From Gordonia rhizosphera NBRC 16068 (GTDB lineage Bacteria; Actinomycetota; Actinomycetes; Mycobacteriales; Mycobacteriaceae): DNA of 64,000 nt. The stretch is taken from contig NZ_BAHC01000115.1 of NCBI RefSeq assembly GCF_000298195.1, forward strand, positions 31,493 to 95,492, written 5' to 3'. The notes under the pieces were generated by a model. The model was not told where the DNA came from. It saw only the letters and a program-made list of their open reading frames with translations, and searched no databases. Of this stretch, positions 36,221 to 46,022 are shown piece after piece. The translations under genes were made by a program, and so were the position numbers. Position 1 is the first letter of the stretch, and every line of letters begins with the position of its first letter.

Positions 36221-37819
36221 GTGACCCCTGGTCAGCTGATACGACCCGTAGCGACAACACGGATGATGCGCACCGCGCACGCCGCGAGAACGCTCATGAA
36301 AGCGAACACGGTGCTGCCCGAGCGACCGGACCGACTTCCGCGGGCGCTGCTGGCCACCGCCACATACGGGACCGGGATGCTCGGCGCGGTGGCCGCCTCG
36401 GTGGCGCGGTATCCACAGGCGACCGCAATCGTGTCGCCGACGCATTCGATCACTTATCGCGAGCTCTGGACCGGCTCGGCCGCGGTGGCCGGGGCAATGG
36501 CCGCCGATGCCGGCATCGGGTCCGACAGCCGGATCGGCATTCTGTGCCGGAATTCCCCCACCTTTGTGATCGCTCTGCTCGCCGGTGCTCGACTCGGTGC
36601 TGACCTCGTCTTCCTGAACACCGGCCACGGTCCGGAACAGCTCAGCGACACCATTCGGGGTGAGTCGCTCGACTTCGTGCTCTACGACTCCGAGTTTGCC
36701 GATGCGCTGGGGGGCCGCCCGGGTTTGGACAGCGAGGCGATCGCCGCCATCGTCAGCGACCCGGCTCAGCGGCGGAGCCTCCCGCGTCCGAAGAAGGCGA
36801 GCCGCTTGGTCGTGCTGACCTCGGGCACGACCGGCCGGCCCAAGGGCGCCGCCCGCGGATCCGACGGTCAGTCCGCCGACGGCGCGCTGGCCCTCCTGGA
36901 CCGGATTCCCCTGCGCGCCCGAGATTCCATGGTCGTCCCGGCACCGTTCTTCCATGCGTGGGGACTGGCGAATCTGATGATCGGCCTGGGCTTGTCGTCG
37001 ACGATCATCACCAGTCCCGATTTCGATGCCGCGGCCACTCTCGACTTCGTCGCGCAGCACCGGGCCCGCACCCTCGCTGTAGTGCCGACCATGCTCGCCC
37101 GGATCTGCGCGCTGCCGCCGGAACGCCTCGCGGCGGCCGATGTCGACTCACTGCAGATCATTGCGGCGAGTGGGTCCGCGATGCCAGGTCGGCTGGCGCG
37201 GGAAGTGCTCGACCGGTTCGGTCCAGTGCTCTACAACATCTACGGCTCCACCGAGGTGGCCGCCGCAACCATCGCCACACCCGCCGACTTGCGCAAGGCA
37301 CCGACCACCGCCGGACGCCCGGCCGCCGGTGTCCGGGTCGAGATTCTCGACGCCGAGGGTGTCCGTGTCACGGACTCGACCGTCGGCCGCGTGTTCGTCG
37401 GGAGCGGGGCACGATTCGACGGTTATACCGACGGTGGCACCAAAGAAGCCATCGACGGCCTGTTGTCCTCCGGCGACCGGGGACACTTCGACGAATCCGG
37501 CCGATTGTTCATCGACGGCCGAGAGGATGACATGATCGTCTCCGGCGGTGAGAACGTCTACCCCCGCGAGGTGGAGGAATTACTCAACCACCACAAGGAC
37601 ATTCACGAGGCCATCGTTGTCGGCGTGGCCGACCCTAACTTCGGTCAGGCGCTGAAGGCGTTCGTCGTGTGCCGGCCGGGCACGACACTCGACACCGACG
37701 AGGTGAAGAAGTACGTCACCGCTCGGTTGGCACGGTTCAAGGTGCCGCGAACCATCGAGTTCCTCGACGATCTGCCGCGAACCGCGACAGGCAAAGTACT
37801 CCGACGAGAGCTGGTGTGA
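36221..37819 (+). CDS. Fatty-acyl-CoA/AMP ligase (FadD-type)
   Basis: The 532-residue ANL enzyme has A3 VVLTSGTTGRPKG near residue 200, A5 NIYGSTEVA, A7 SSGDRGHF and A10 PRTATGKVLRRELV at the extreme C-terminus. The FFHAWGLANLM and ENVYPREVEELL segments match mycobacterial FadD proteins for medium or long acids. It starts with GTG after AGGAGG. It forms a two-gene unit with the alpha/beta hydrolase (2-nt gap) and is probably repressed by the divergent TetR. The substrate is not identified. Confidence 0.85.
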   Translation: MTPGQLIRPVATTRMMRTAHAARTLMKANTVLPERPDRLPRALLATATYGTGMLGAVAASVARYPQATAIVSPTHSITYRELWTGSAAVAGAMAADAGIGSDSRIGILCRNSPTFVIALLAGARLGADLVFLNTGHGPEQLSDTIRGESLDFVLYDSEFADALGGRPGLDSEAIAAIVSDPAQRRSLPRPKKASRLVVLTSGTTGRPKGAARGSDGQSADGALALLDRIPLRARDSMVVPAPFFHAWGLANLMIGLGLSSTIITSPDFDAAATLDFVAQHRARTLAVVPTMLARICALPPERLAAADVDSLQIIAASGSAMPGRLAREVLDRFGPVLYNIYGSTEVAAATIATPADLRKAPTTAGRPAAGVRVEILDAEGVRVTDSTVGRVFVGSGARFDGYTDGGTKEAIDGLLSSGDRGHFDESGRLFIDGREDDMIVSGGENVYPREVEELLNHHKDIHEAIVVGVADPNFGQALKAFVVCRPGTTLDTDEVKKYVTARLARFKVPRTIEFLDDLPRTATGKVLRRELV

Positions 37820-37821
37820 TC

Positions 37822-38880
37822 ATGACGACCGATCAACAGAGTCCTGCTGTGACCGAACAGCTGATCCGAGCGGTCTTGCCGGCCGCCAATTCGCGGTCAT
37901 TCAGCGTCGCTGTCGAAGCGGGTATCCGCTACGAAGCATTATGGCGACGAGTTCTCGAGGCCGAAGCCGGCATCGCAACGGCCCTGGTGGGCAAGAAGAC
38001 TCGCAGCGAGCAGCGTCGTCGGAAGGAACACGATGACGCACGCGGCCTGCGCCCGATGGTCGCGGTTGCGCCCGGGACGACCGGTCGTGGTACGCCGGCG
38101 GTGCACTGGCACGAGGGTGGCCGCGGACCGGCGCTGCTGCTGCTCAACGGTTGGACGGCCAGCGGACTCGTCTGGCCGCTGTCGTGGGTGGCCGAACTGG
38201 AAAAGAGTTACCGCGTGATCCGTATCGACAACCGCGGTACCGGCTGGTCACGGTGCGCGCCGGCGCCCTTCACGATGGCCGATCTCGCCGACGACGCTGC
38301 CGATGTGCTGCGGGCGTGCGGTGTCGAGGGGGCCACCGTGCTGGGTCTGTCGATGGGAGGCATGATCGCCCAGGAGTTGGCGATGCGCCATCCCGACCTC
38401 GTCGACCAACTCATCCTCGTCGGCACCCGGCCGCCCGGACCCGCACAGATCGATTCCGATCCCACGTTGCTCCTCGGCGCGCTGCGTCCCCCGGCCGACG
38501 GGCAGGACACGCGTGAGTACATCGCCGAGATGTGGACGACGTTCGCGTGTCCGGACTTCGGCCCCGAGCACCCCGACGTGATCGACGAGTTGGTCACCCA
38601 GATCGCGCGGCGGGTGACACCGCGTCAGCGGGTGCTCGACCAGGTGCGTGCCATCGCCGGATGGCACGGTCCGGAGCGGCTCGCCAACCTGGCCATGCCC
38701 ACCACCGTGGTGCACGGCACCGAGGATCCGCTGATGGCGGTCGGCAACGGGATGAAGCTCTCCCGCCTCATTCCCGACGCCCGCTACGTCGAGTTGGTCG
38801 GCGTCGGGCATCTGGTGCCCTACGAGGACGGAGACGCGTTGTTGACGATCGTGCGATCAGGACGCTCTCGTACGTCCTGA
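37822..38880 (+). CDS. Alpha/beta-hydrolase
   Basis: The 352-residue protein has nucleophile elbow GLSMGG, the acid in HGTEDPL and histidine in GVGHLVPYE. An oxyanion-hole strand LLLLNGWTASGLVWP and RIDNRGTGWS are also visible. The first about 90 residues, charged and helical (KKTRSEQRRRKEHDDARG), are not part of the core fold. Coupled to the acyl-CoA ligase, it may be a lipase, esterase or thioesterase that delivers or removes acyl groups. Confidence 0.83.
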   Translation: MTTDQQSPAVTEQLIRAVLPAANSRSFSVAVEAGIRYEALWRRVLEAEAGIATALVGKKTRSEQRRRKEHDDARGLRPMVAVAPGTTGRGTPAVHWHEGGRGPALLLLNGWTASGLVWPLSWVAELEKSYRVIRIDNRGTGWSRCAPAPFTMADLADDAADVLRACGVEGATVLGLSMGGMIAQELAMRHPDLVDQLILVGTRPPGPAQIDSDPTLLLGALRPPADGQDTREYIAEMWTTFACPDFGPEHPDVIDELVTQIARRVTPRQRVLDQVRAIAGWHGPERLANLAMPTTVVHGTEDPLMAVGNGMKLSRLIPDARYVELVGVGHLVPYEDGDALLTIVRSGRSRTS

Positions 38881-38987
38881 TCCAAATTCCAGAACTGTCA
38901 GGAGCTGGCAGAGCATGACCGCAGCAGAAGCATCTGTCGGCTCCGAAATCGCCACCGCCCGGTGGTCCGGGGCGCGGACAGATGCGG

Positions 38988-39040
38988 ACGCGGCGTGCAA
39001 ACCTTGAGACGTTGATCGTCGGAAGGTTCGCACGCCGCGT
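38988..39040. terminator. Bidirectional hairpin terminator
   Basis: ACGCGGCGTGCAAACCTT (38988-39005) pairs with AAGGTTCGCACGCCGCGT (39023-39040), 17 of 18 bp, with a 17-nt loop and TCGTTTG after it. It lies between the convergent hydrolase and PHA-synthase genes in a 252-bp gap. Confidence 0.65.
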
Positions 39041-39132
39041 TCGTTTGTCGGGTGGACACCACTCGGGAAACCCGGGGACCTTGCCGCATAAACCTCAACT
39101 ATGTAGGTGAATGAGGTGCGGGTCGCCCCGCG

Positions 39133-40266
39133 TCAGCTCGGAGAACTCTCAGCCGCGGTGGAGGACATGCCAGACGCGCCCGTGCGATCGCCGGCGAACC
39201 ATGCGCACATCTTGGGCACCCCGTGCTTGACTGCCGCGCGGCCGTGAAGCAGCCCCACATGCCCGGTGTCGAACTCGAGGGCCTCGACCTCGGCCCCGGA
39301 GAGCAGTCCCGGCAACGCGCGGCTGGCCGCGGTCGGAACGAGCTTGTCCCGCGTCCCGGTCATGATCAGGATCGGCATCGTCAACGAGGCAAGTTCGACG
39401 GTGCGGCCGGCGAAGGTGACCTTGCCGTTGGCCAACTCGCCGTCTCGGAGGAACTGTTCCTGGATCTGGCGCATCGTCGCACCCGGGAACGGGATGTTTC
39501 CCGTCGACCAGCCCACGATGGCCTGATGAGCGTGCAGCGCGCGCCGGTCGCGGAAACTGTGCCAGAGCGAGTTGTAGGTCGCGATATCGCCCGCGGGCTG
39601 GACCAATTTGAATCCGGCGAGCAGAGTGTCAGGCGGCACGTTCCCGGTGACGTCGACCAGGTCGTCGACGTCGACCCGGCCGTTCGCCAGCATCCGCACG
39701 GCCGGTCCCAGCTCCTTGAAATCCACCGGGGTGGCCAGCAGCAGCATCGACGCGATCGGCAGCTCCGGATGGGCCGCGGCGGTCAGCAACGCCAAGACAC
39801 CTCCGAGGCAGTAGCCGAACAGCGCGACCTCCGAACTCTCGGAGACCTCGATGCACCGCGCGATCGCACGCGGGAGGTACTCGTCGCTGTAGGTCTCGAG
39901 CGTGTTGGCCGACTCGACGGCGTCAGGAATGCCCCAGTCGAGCAGATAGACGTCGTGGCCCTGTTCCACCAGCGCGCGCACCAGGCTGTGGCGCGGCGTC
40001 AGGTCGAAGACCGTGGGCCTGGTCACCAGGCTCATCACCAGCAGCACCGGGGTGGTGTGGCGACGCTGGTCAGGTGCGTACCGGAACAGCTGCGCCTTGT
40101 CGCGACTCCAGACGAGCTCGGCCGGCGTGGTGGCCACAGCCGCCTCCTCGACGCCACTGAAGTGCAGTAGCGCATTCCGGACGTATCCACCGGCCGAGTC
40201 GAGACCCGCCCCGATCTCGCGGATCCGTTCTTCGACGTCCCCGACGACGGGCAGGGAGACCTTCAT
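39133..40266 (-). CDS. PhaC-like poly(3-hydroxyalkanoate) synthase (class III-like)
   Basis: The 377-residue alpha/beta-fold enzyme has the PHA synthase lipase-like box GYCLGG with C153 as nucleophile, D307 in GTRDKLVP and H336 in DTGHVGLL. Tryptophan and helix segments VYLLDWGIPD are typical. Its length is that of class III PhaC, which needs a PhaE partner. The preceding coupled 96-aa coiled-coil protein may play that part. It would polymerise 3-hydroxyacyl-CoA on granules. No phaA or phaB is in the window. Confidence 0.8.
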   Translation of the reverse strand: MKVSLPVVGDVEERIREIGAGLDSAGGYVRNALLHFSGVEEAAVATTPAELVWSRDKAQLFRYAPDQRRHTTPVLLVMSLVTRPTVFDLTPRHSLVRALVEQGHDVYLLDWGIPDAVESANTLETYSDEYLPRAIARCIEVSESSEVALFGYCLGGVLALLTAAAHPELPIASMLLLATPVDFKELGPAVRMLANGRVDVDDLVDVTGNVPPDTLLAGFKLVQPAGDIATYNSLWHSFRDRRALHAHQAIVGWSTGNIPFPGATMRQIQEQFLRDGELANGKVTFAGRTVELASLTMPILIMTGTRDKLVPTAASRALPGLLSGAEVEALEFDTGHVGLLHGRAAVKHGVPKMCAWFAGDRTGASGMSSTAAESSPS

Positions 40267-40553
40267 CGCTGCTGCTCCGCGAGAACGTCGTTGACGCGGT
40301 TGTCGAGTGCGCGGACCGTGCGTTCCAGGGAGGCGACCTGCGTCAGGATCCGGTTGATGTCGCTGGCCGCAGGCAAGTTGAGAGCGTGCATGATCCGGCG
40401 GGAACCGCGCTCGACGGTTCGGCTGAACGTGCCACCGGCCCGCTGCGCGAGGCCGAGACCGATCTCGACACCCTCGTTCTCCACAATCGATTCCAGGATC
40501 GGGGTGGCGAGGTGTTCGATGCGCTGGACCAACGCCTGTGTCGGTAGGGACAT
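40263..40553 (-). CDS. Short PhaE-like/phasin-like coiled-coil protein
   Basis: The 96-residue protein has an amphipathic N-terminus and a C-terminal heptad-patterned segment ([20 protein letters not shown]), similar to the C-terminal end of PHA-synthase partner subunits. Its stop overlaps the synthase start (ATGA). It could be a reduced PhaE or a granule-associated protein. It is much shorter than normal PhaE. Confidence 0.6.
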   Translation of the reverse strand: MSLPTQALVQRIEHLATPILESIVENEGVEIGLGLAQRAGGTFSRTVERGSRRIMHALNLPAASDINRILTQVASLERTVRALDNRVNDVLAEQQR

Positions 40554-40792
40554 CGTGGGGACTCCTTGCTGGGGGTGACGCGCGACTCGGGGTGTACCGC
40601 ACGAAGTATTTAGTTATACAAAGTAGTTTCGGTGATTGGTGCTCAGCAAGTGGTTCTGAAGTCAGATTCATCACACGTGTATGCGGGCGGCGTGCAAAAT
40701 GCGGGGATCAGAACGCGGCGGTCGGGACCAAATTCCGGATGGTGGTTGTTGTGCATGGTGTCGCCGCAGCCAGCGACGCCAGAAGGAGCACT

Positions 40793-41302
40793 GTGACCAA
40801 CCAGCATCGCATGACACCCGAGTACCGCAAGACCACCGAGGCGCTGAACCACCTCACCGACGCGCAGTATCGCGTCACCCAACGGGACGGCACCGAGCCG
40901 GCCTTCCACAACGAGTACTGGGACAACCACGAGCCCGGCATCTACGTCGATGTCGTCTCCGGACAACCCCTCTTCTCCTCGACCGACAAGTACGACAGCG
41001 GAACCGGATGGCCGAGCTTCACCAAGCCGATCGGCGACGACGCGGTGACCACCAAGTCCGATCGCACCCTGTGGATGCGCCGCACCGAGGTGCGGTCGTC
41101 GGGCGCGGACAGTCACCTCGGTCACGTCTTCGACGACGGTCCGCGGGCGGCCGGAGGCCAGCGGTACTGCATGAATTCGGCCGCACTGCGGTTCATCCCG
41201 GTCGCCGACCTCGAGAAGGAGGGCTACGGCGACTACCTCGAGCTGTTCGAGCAATCCGCCGACACCGCCGACCCGACCACCACAGGCAAGGACGCATCAT
41301 GA
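40793..41302 (+). CDS. msrB: Peptide methionine-(R)-S-oxide reductase
   Basis: This enzyme repairs oxidised methionine (R epimer). The 169-residue protein has [20 protein letters not shown] and the catalytic C126 in [11 protein letters not shown]. The usual CxxC zinc pairs are absent, a known variant. GTG at 40793 follows AAGGAG. It is coupled (ATGA) to msrA. Confidence 0.95.
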   Translation: MTNQHRMTPEYRKTTEALNHLTDAQYRVTQRDGTEPAFHNEYWDNHEPGIYVDVVSGQPLFSSTDKYDSGTGWPSFTKPIGDDAVTTKSDRTLWMRRTEVRSSGADSHLGHVFDDGPRAAGGQRYCMNSAALRFIPVADLEKEGYGDYLELFEQSADTADPTTTGKDAS

Positions 41303-41847
41303 CCAACGACACCGGCCAGATCACCCTCCGCCCCGGCACCGAGACGGCGGTCCTCGCGGGCGGCTGTTTCTGGGGTGTGGAAGACCTCATCCGTCGCCAG
41401 CCGGGTGTCCTCGACACCCGGGTGGGATACACCGGCGGGAGCAACGACCACGCCACCTACCGCAACCATCCCGGTCATGCCGAGGCGGTCGAGATCGTGT
41501 TCGACCCGACGCAGACGACCTACCGCGACATCCTGGCGTTCTTCTTCCAGATCCACGATCCGACCACCCGCAACCGGCAGGGGAACGACGTCGGGACGAG
41601 CTATCGGTCGGCGATCTTCCCACTGACTCCGGAACAGGAGCAGGTTGCGCGGGACACCATCGCCGACGTCGACGCGTCGGGGCTGTGGCCGGGCAAGGCG
41701 GTCACGACCATCGAGCCCGCCGGACCGTTCTGGGAGGCCGAGCCCGAGCACCAGGACTACCTGCAGCGGTTTCCCGCCGGCTACACCTGCCACTTCCCGC
41801 GGGCGGGGTGGGTGCTGCCGAAGCGGGATGAGGCGACGACCCGCTGA
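41299..41847 (+). CDS. msrA: Peptide methionine-(S)-S-oxide reductase
   Basis: This enzyme repairs the S epimer of methionine sulfoxide. The 182-residue protein has the nucleophile C23 in GGCFWGVED, then TRVGYTGG and [12 protein letters not shown]. Together with msrB it makes a two-gene oxidative-repair operon closed by a hairpin. Confidence 0.96.
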   Translation: MTNDTGQITLRPGTETAVLAGGCFWGVEDLIRRQPGVLDTRVGYTGGSNDHATYRNHPGHAEAVEIVFDPTQTTYRDILAFFFQIHDPTTRNRQGNDVGTSYRSAIFPLTPEQEQVARDTIADVDASGLWPGKAVTTIEPAGPFWEAEPEHQDYLQRFPAGYTCHFPRAGWVLPKRDEATTR

Positions 41848-41860
41848 TCGCTCGATGACG

Positions 41861-41893
41861 CGGCGCCCATCTCTCCAGAAGGGATGGGCGCCG
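41861..41893. terminator. Hairpin terminator between msrA and lipase genes
   Basis: CGGCGCCCATC (41861-41871) and GATGGGCGCCG (41883-41893) make a perfect 11-bp stem with an 11-nt loop. The flanking genes converge. Confidence 0.7.
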
Positions 41894-41901
41894 ATTCGGC
41901 G

Positions 41902-43185
41902 TCACGGCATCGGTGTCGGCGCGAGACTGTTGCCCGCCGGGATCGACGCGCAGTTGCTGCGGGTCGGAGCGTTGGCGAAACGTTCCGCGAGGTACGCGAA
42001 CGCCTCTGGCTCGAAAGCCGCGAACGCCTGCGTGTGGGTGAGTCCGTTGTACTGGGCGTACGTGACATCGACACCACGGGTGCAGTATTCGTGCGCCAGG
42101 CCGACGACGTCGTCGGTGACCATGAGGGTGTCGCCGATGGCGTCGGAGTGGCCGACGGCGAGCAGCAGCGGTGCGCGGGGCGTGCCCTGACTGCCCATGA
42201 TGTTGTCGTTGACCACCCGGACCACCGACCCGACGTCGAGCAGGCCGGTGTACGGTGCCTTGACCATGTCGGCGCTGGTGAGTCCCGGGAAGCTTCCTGC
42301 GAATTGCGAAATGCATTGGGAGCTAACCTGATTGGCCGCCTGCTGACCGCGGGCCGACAGGAACTGGCTGGTGTCCAGGGCATAGGTGCGTTGGTAGGCG
42401 ACGACGAGTGCGGGGATCACGCCGGCCCACTCGGCGCTGCCGTCGATGTAGGAGAGGTTGTGGGCGGGATCGACCGGTAGGCCCCCGGCCGCCGCGCCGA
42501 CGATGTTGAGTTCTGGCGCGTATTTCGGTGCGATCTCGGCACCCCACTGGGTCGGGATGGAGCCACCGGAGTATCCGGCGAGGCCTACCGGTGTGGTCCG
42601 CGGCAAAGTCAGGAAGTGCTGGGCCGCGCGCACACCGTCGAGCGCGGCGTTCCCGGACTGGCGGCCTATGGACCATTCGAGTTCCTCGCCCTCGTAGTCG
42701 GGGACGACCACGGTGTAGCCGGCGGCGAGGTAGCCGGCGATGACACCCTGCTCGGCGAGAGCGGTCCGGCCGGCATAACCGCCGCTCAGCGTGTACGAGG
42801 GATCACATTGAGAACTGAGGGCGTCGTAGGCGGTGTGGTAGGAGATCAGCCTCGTCGGACCCGGGATCAATGGCCGCAGGACCGTCGCCACGGTTGCGAC
42901 ACCTCTGCCGGACTGGTCGGTGGTCCGATACAGCACCTGGTGGCCGGTGATGGGCGTGGTCAGCGACGGTGTCCGGAACGTCATCGGCCGGGAACGCAGC
43001 ACGCTACCCGGCGCGACATCGGCGAGTGAACCGCTGTACCGGTAGAACGGGTCGGCGGATGGCAGCGGCGATCGGAGTCCCGGATGGGCCAGGGCGACAG
43101 GAGGTATCGACAGCATCGCTGGACCGAGGAGGATGCCGAGAACAAACACGGCGCGCAAGACCAGGGACTGGGCGGGGTGCGGCAT
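41902..43185 (-). CDS. Secreted lipase (LIP family)
   Basis: The 427-residue protein has an N-terminal signal peptide (hydrophobic core VLRAVFVLGILLGPAMLSIP, cleavage probably after ALA). A catalytic core has the serine in GYSGGS and strands YTVVVPDYEGEELEW and APLLLAVGHSDA. Conserved cysteines (SSQCDPS, SQCISQF, EYCTRG, SNCASI) likely form disulfides in the exported form. It resembles the secretory lipases of mycolata, which hydrolyse tri- or diacylglycerols. Confidence 0.87.
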   Translation of the reverse strand: MPHPAQSLVLRAVFVLGILLGPAMLSIPPVALAHPGLRSPLPSADPFYRYSGSLADVAPGSVLRSRPMTFRTPSLTTPITGHQVLYRTTDQSGRGVATVATVLRPLIPGPTRLISYHTAYDALSSQCDPSYTLSGGYAGRTALAEQGVIAGYLAAGYTVVVPDYEGEELEWSIGRQSGNAALDGVRAAQHFLTLPRTTPVGLAGYSGGSIPTQWGAEIAPKYAPELNIVGAAAGGLPVDPAHNLSYIDGSAEWAGVIPALVVAYQRTYALDTSQFLSARGQQAANQVSSQCISQFAGSFPGLTSADMVKAPYTGLLDVGSVVRVVNDNIMGSQGTPRAPLLLAVGHSDAIGDTLMVTDDVVGLAHEYCTRGVDVTYAQYNGLTHTQAFAAFEPEAFAYLAERFANAPTRSNCASIPAGNSLAPTPMP

Positions 43186-43356
43186 GGCGATATTCAAACA
43201 CCGGTGCGGCCTTGCGTGTGGGCTCGTCGGCGGCGCGGGTGTGTCTGCCCGCGGGCGCCGGAAGCCACCGGGATCTGCTCCGCGGTTCGTGCCGGGTCGG
43301 CGTCGGGGTTCTCGATCGGCCGCGCGTCGGTCAGCGCTGACCGCTAATCTCGTCGC

Positions 43357-44799
43357 ATGCATTGCGTGGTCGTGGGTGGGGGACTGGCCGGGCTGGCCTC
43401 GGCGGTATGGCTGGCAGAAGCCGGACAGCAGGTGACGTTGCTCGAACGTCGCGGCTCGCTCGGCGGGCGGACGATCGCGATGCCGCTGACGGCGGTCGAC
43501 GATGTGCCCGACAACGGCCAGCACGTCTTCGCGAGCGGGTACGAGCATCTGATGCGCTACCTGGACAGTGTTGGAACCCGCGAGCATGTCGCCTTCCCCG
43601 GGCACATGACGATGCGGATGCCCGGCGGTGCGACTCGGGAATCGTCGTTCGGCGGCCTCACCGGCCTGCGCACCGCACTCGGTGACCTACCCGGTGTGAC
43701 CGGTCTGGACCGCCTCCGCACGGCACGTGCCCAGGCGACGCTGATCCGGCAGGCACTACGGCAGCCCGGGTGGCTCGACGACATCACCGCCGACGAGTGG
43801 TTCCGGCGTATCGGCATGCCACAGTCGGCACGTGATGCGCTGTGGGATGGCATTGTGATCGGGCTGACCGGCGACAAACCCGACATCTCGTCGGCGAAGG
43901 TGCCGGCCGATCTCCTCGTGACCGGCATCCGGCGCGCGCGGGCGACCCGGACCCCGGTTTCGATCGGCTACCCCACCGTCGACCTCGACACGTTGTTCAT
44001 CGACGGCGCGCAGAAGGCGTTCGCGGATCTGGGTGTGCAGGTACGACATCGGGCGGTGGTGCGCTCGATCGACGTGGCCGACGACGCGGTCATCGGGGTG
44101 ACCCTCGCCGATGGTGAACGCATCGCCGCGGATGCTGTGGTCTGTGCAGTCCCGGTCTGGAATGTCAGGGGTTTGCTCGATCAGGTTCCCGGCCACGAGC
44201 AGATCTATGCCGCGGTCGAGCAGTTGACCCCGGTGCCGATCGTGAGTGTGAACCTGTACCTCGACCGCTCGATCGGCATGACCGACTGGGGCGAGATCCT
44301 CTACGGCGGCGAGGGCGTGCTGGAACAGGTGTGGGATCGGCAGCGCATGCACGGCCGCGACGCGTCGCGCAACCACTTCTACTCGACGACGGTGTCGGCC
44401 GCCTACGAGCTCACCGGAAAGTCGAACGCCGAGATCACCGACATTCAGATGGCGATGCTGCGCCGCTATTACCCGGAGGCCTCGCACGCCGAGGTGGTCC
44501 ACAGCCACGTCGTGCGGATGCCGAGGTCGACGTTCGCGCAGCGACCGGGGACCGCGGGGATCCGACCCGATCAGCGGACCGCGGTACGCGGCCTGGCGCT
44601 GGCGGGCGACTGGACCCGCACCGACTGGACGACGACGATGGAGGGTGCCTGTCAGAGTGCGGCGCGCGCCGTCGACGTGATCCTCGAGCACGCCAAGCAG
44701 CCCGTCCGACTCCGACTGCGTGCTCAGGCGACGAAGTCGTCCCAGTTCGTGGACAGATACTCCAGGAAGCGCGGACCCACCGACTCGGCGACGAGATGA
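43357..44799 (+). CDS. FAD-dependent amine-oxidase-fold protein, HpnE (hydroxysqualene dehydroxylase)-like
   Basis: The 480-residue flavoprotein has the FAD motif VVGGGLAGLASAVWLAE at residues 4-20 and the C-terminal FAD segment ALAGDWTRTDWTTTMEGA. The overall pattern matches squalene-associated desaturases and related phytoene-desaturase-like enzymes. The partner genes of hopanoid or carotenoid synthesis are not near, so the product is open. Its last 76 bp overlap the convergent old-yellow-enzyme gene. The final about 25 residues look unrelated to the family. Confidence 0.78.
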   Translation: MHCVVVGGGLAGLASAVWLAEAGQQVTLLERRGSLGGRTIAMPLTAVDDVPDNGQHVFASGYEHLMRYLDSVGTREHVAFPGHMTMRMPGGATRESSFGGLTGLRTALGDLPGVTGLDRLRTARAQATLIRQALRQPGWLDDITADEWFRRIGMPQSARDALWDGIVIGLTGDKPDISSAKVPADLLVTGIRRARATRTPVSIGYPTVDLDTLFIDGAQKAFADLGVQVRHRAVVRSIDVADDAVIGVTLADGERIAADAVVCAVPVWNVRGLLDQVPGHEQIYAAVEQLTPVPIVSVNLYLDRSIGMTDWGEILYGGEGVLEQVWDRQRMHGRDASRNHFYSTTVSAAYELTGKSNAEITDIQMAMLRRYYPEASHAEVVHSHVVRMPRSTFAQRPGTAGIRPDQRTAVRGLALAGDWTRTDWTTTMEGACQSAARAVDVILEHAKQPVRLRLRAQATKSSQFVDRYSRKRGPTDSATR

Positions 44800-45800
44800 T
44801 CGGCGGGCACCGGATGCGGCACGGACCGGTAGGTCGGATCGGCGATGACCTGCCGCGCGAAATCGTGGTGCAGGATGCCGGCGGTCCCGACGAGGACGAA
44901 ATCGGCACCGCGCTGCAGGCATTCGCGCGCACCCGCGGCATCGAGGATCTTGCCCGCGACACCGACGCGGGTGCTGCCACGGGGCAGGTCCATGAAGTAG
45001 TCGATCAGACGCCGGTCACGATGATCCTCGTCGTGGGGCTCCTTGAATGCATCCCACAGCGACAGGTCCAGGTAGTCCAACTGACCGTCGGCGAGGACCT
45101 CGCCCGCCAGGGCACGCGCCTCGTCGAGCACGATCCCGTACCGCTCGGGCGACAGACGCAGCCCGAGCTGAAGGTTCTCGGAGGTGGCGGCACGGACTCC
45201 GGCGATGATCTCGTGGATGATTCGGAACCGGTTCTCCCGTGAGCCGCCGTACCGGTCGGTGCGGCGGTTGTTGCGGGCATCGAGGAATTGAGTCAGCAGG
45301 TAACCGTGCGCGCCGTGGATTTCGACGCCGTCGAAACCGGCCGTTTCGGCACGGACCGCGGCCGCGACGAAGTCTCCGATGACCTGTTCGACCTCGGAGG
45401 TGGTCAGGGCCGTGGCGCCCTTCGCCGCGTCGTCGAACGGCGCGACCACCGGCCGGTCCGACAGTTGGGAGTCGGCCCGCCGTCCACCGTGCTGCAGCTG
45501 GACCGACGACACGGTGCCGGCCGCACGAAGGCCGTCGGCGAGTCGGGTGAGACCTGGGAGGTGCGTGTCGTCGAAGATGCCGAGTTGGCCGGGGAAGGAC
45601 TGACCGGCCCGGCTCACATGCGCCGCACACGTCATGACCAGACCGAATCCGCCCTCGGCACGGCGCATCAGCCATCGGTACTCGTCGTCGTTCAGCGTGC
45701 CGTCGGGGTTGCTTTGCAGGTTGGTCATCGGGGCCAGCGCGACACGGTTGGACCACTGCGGTCCGTGGGTCAACTGCAGCGGTGTGGATAGGTCGGGCAT
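44724..45800 (-). CDS. NADH:flavin oxidoreductase (old yellow enzyme family)
   Basis: The 358-residue FMN TIM-barrel protein has NRVALAPMTNLQS at the first strand, VQLQHGGRRAD, the substrate-binding EIHGAHGYLLTQFLD, and RYGGSRENR. It reduces activated C=C bonds or related compounds. I use the ATG at 45800 (MPDLSTPLQL); a GTG at 45812 is possible. There is no operon partner. Confidence 0.9.
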   Translation of the reverse strand: MPDLSTPLQLTHGPQWSNRVALAPMTNLQSNPDGTLNDDEYRWLMRRAEGGFGLVMTCAAHVSRAGQSFPGQLGIFDDTHLPGLTRLADGLRAAGTVSSVQLQHGGRRADSQLSDRPVVAPFDDAAKGATALTTSEVEQVIGDFVAAAVRAETAGFDGVEIHGAHGYLLTQFLDARNNRRTDRYGGSRENRFRIIHEIIAGVRAATSENLQLGLRLSPERYGIVLDEARALAGEVLADGQLDYLDLSLWDAFKEPHDEDHRDRRLIDYFMDLPRGSTRVGVAGKILDAAGARECLQRGADFVLVGTAGILHHDFARQVIADPTYRSVPHPVPADHLVAESVGPRFLEYLSTNWDDFVA

Positions 45801-45969
45801 GTGTCGATACACCTCACGGGTTCGGCGACGGATCTCCCATCGTGTCTATCACCAGCCCCGCAGGCCTCGTCATCGAGGTCTGGTGCGCTCCACCTGCGGG
45901 TGTCCGTGCGCGCGGCGAGCCGGGCGAAGTCCGTCGCTCGATCCCCGACGTGACAGGGCGGAATGAGGT

Positions 45970-46022
45970 TAGGCTGGAATTCGGGCACTCGAGACGTCAT
46001 CGGGTGTGATCGAGGTAGCCAT
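45970..46022 (+). promoter_or_regulatory. Conserved promoter/leader of PknK-like gene 1
   Basis: TAGGCT (45970-45975) as -10 lies 48 nt before the ATG and is followed by GTGTGATCGAGG. The same pair of elements precedes the two other paralogs. Confidence 0.5.

Noticed and set aside
38915..39007. A 30-codon ORF (ATG to TGA) after the alpha/beta-hydrolase gene
   Set aside because: It has AGGAG nearby, but its 3' end lies in the terminator hairpin and it is short, with no recognisable features. It is more likely non-coding.
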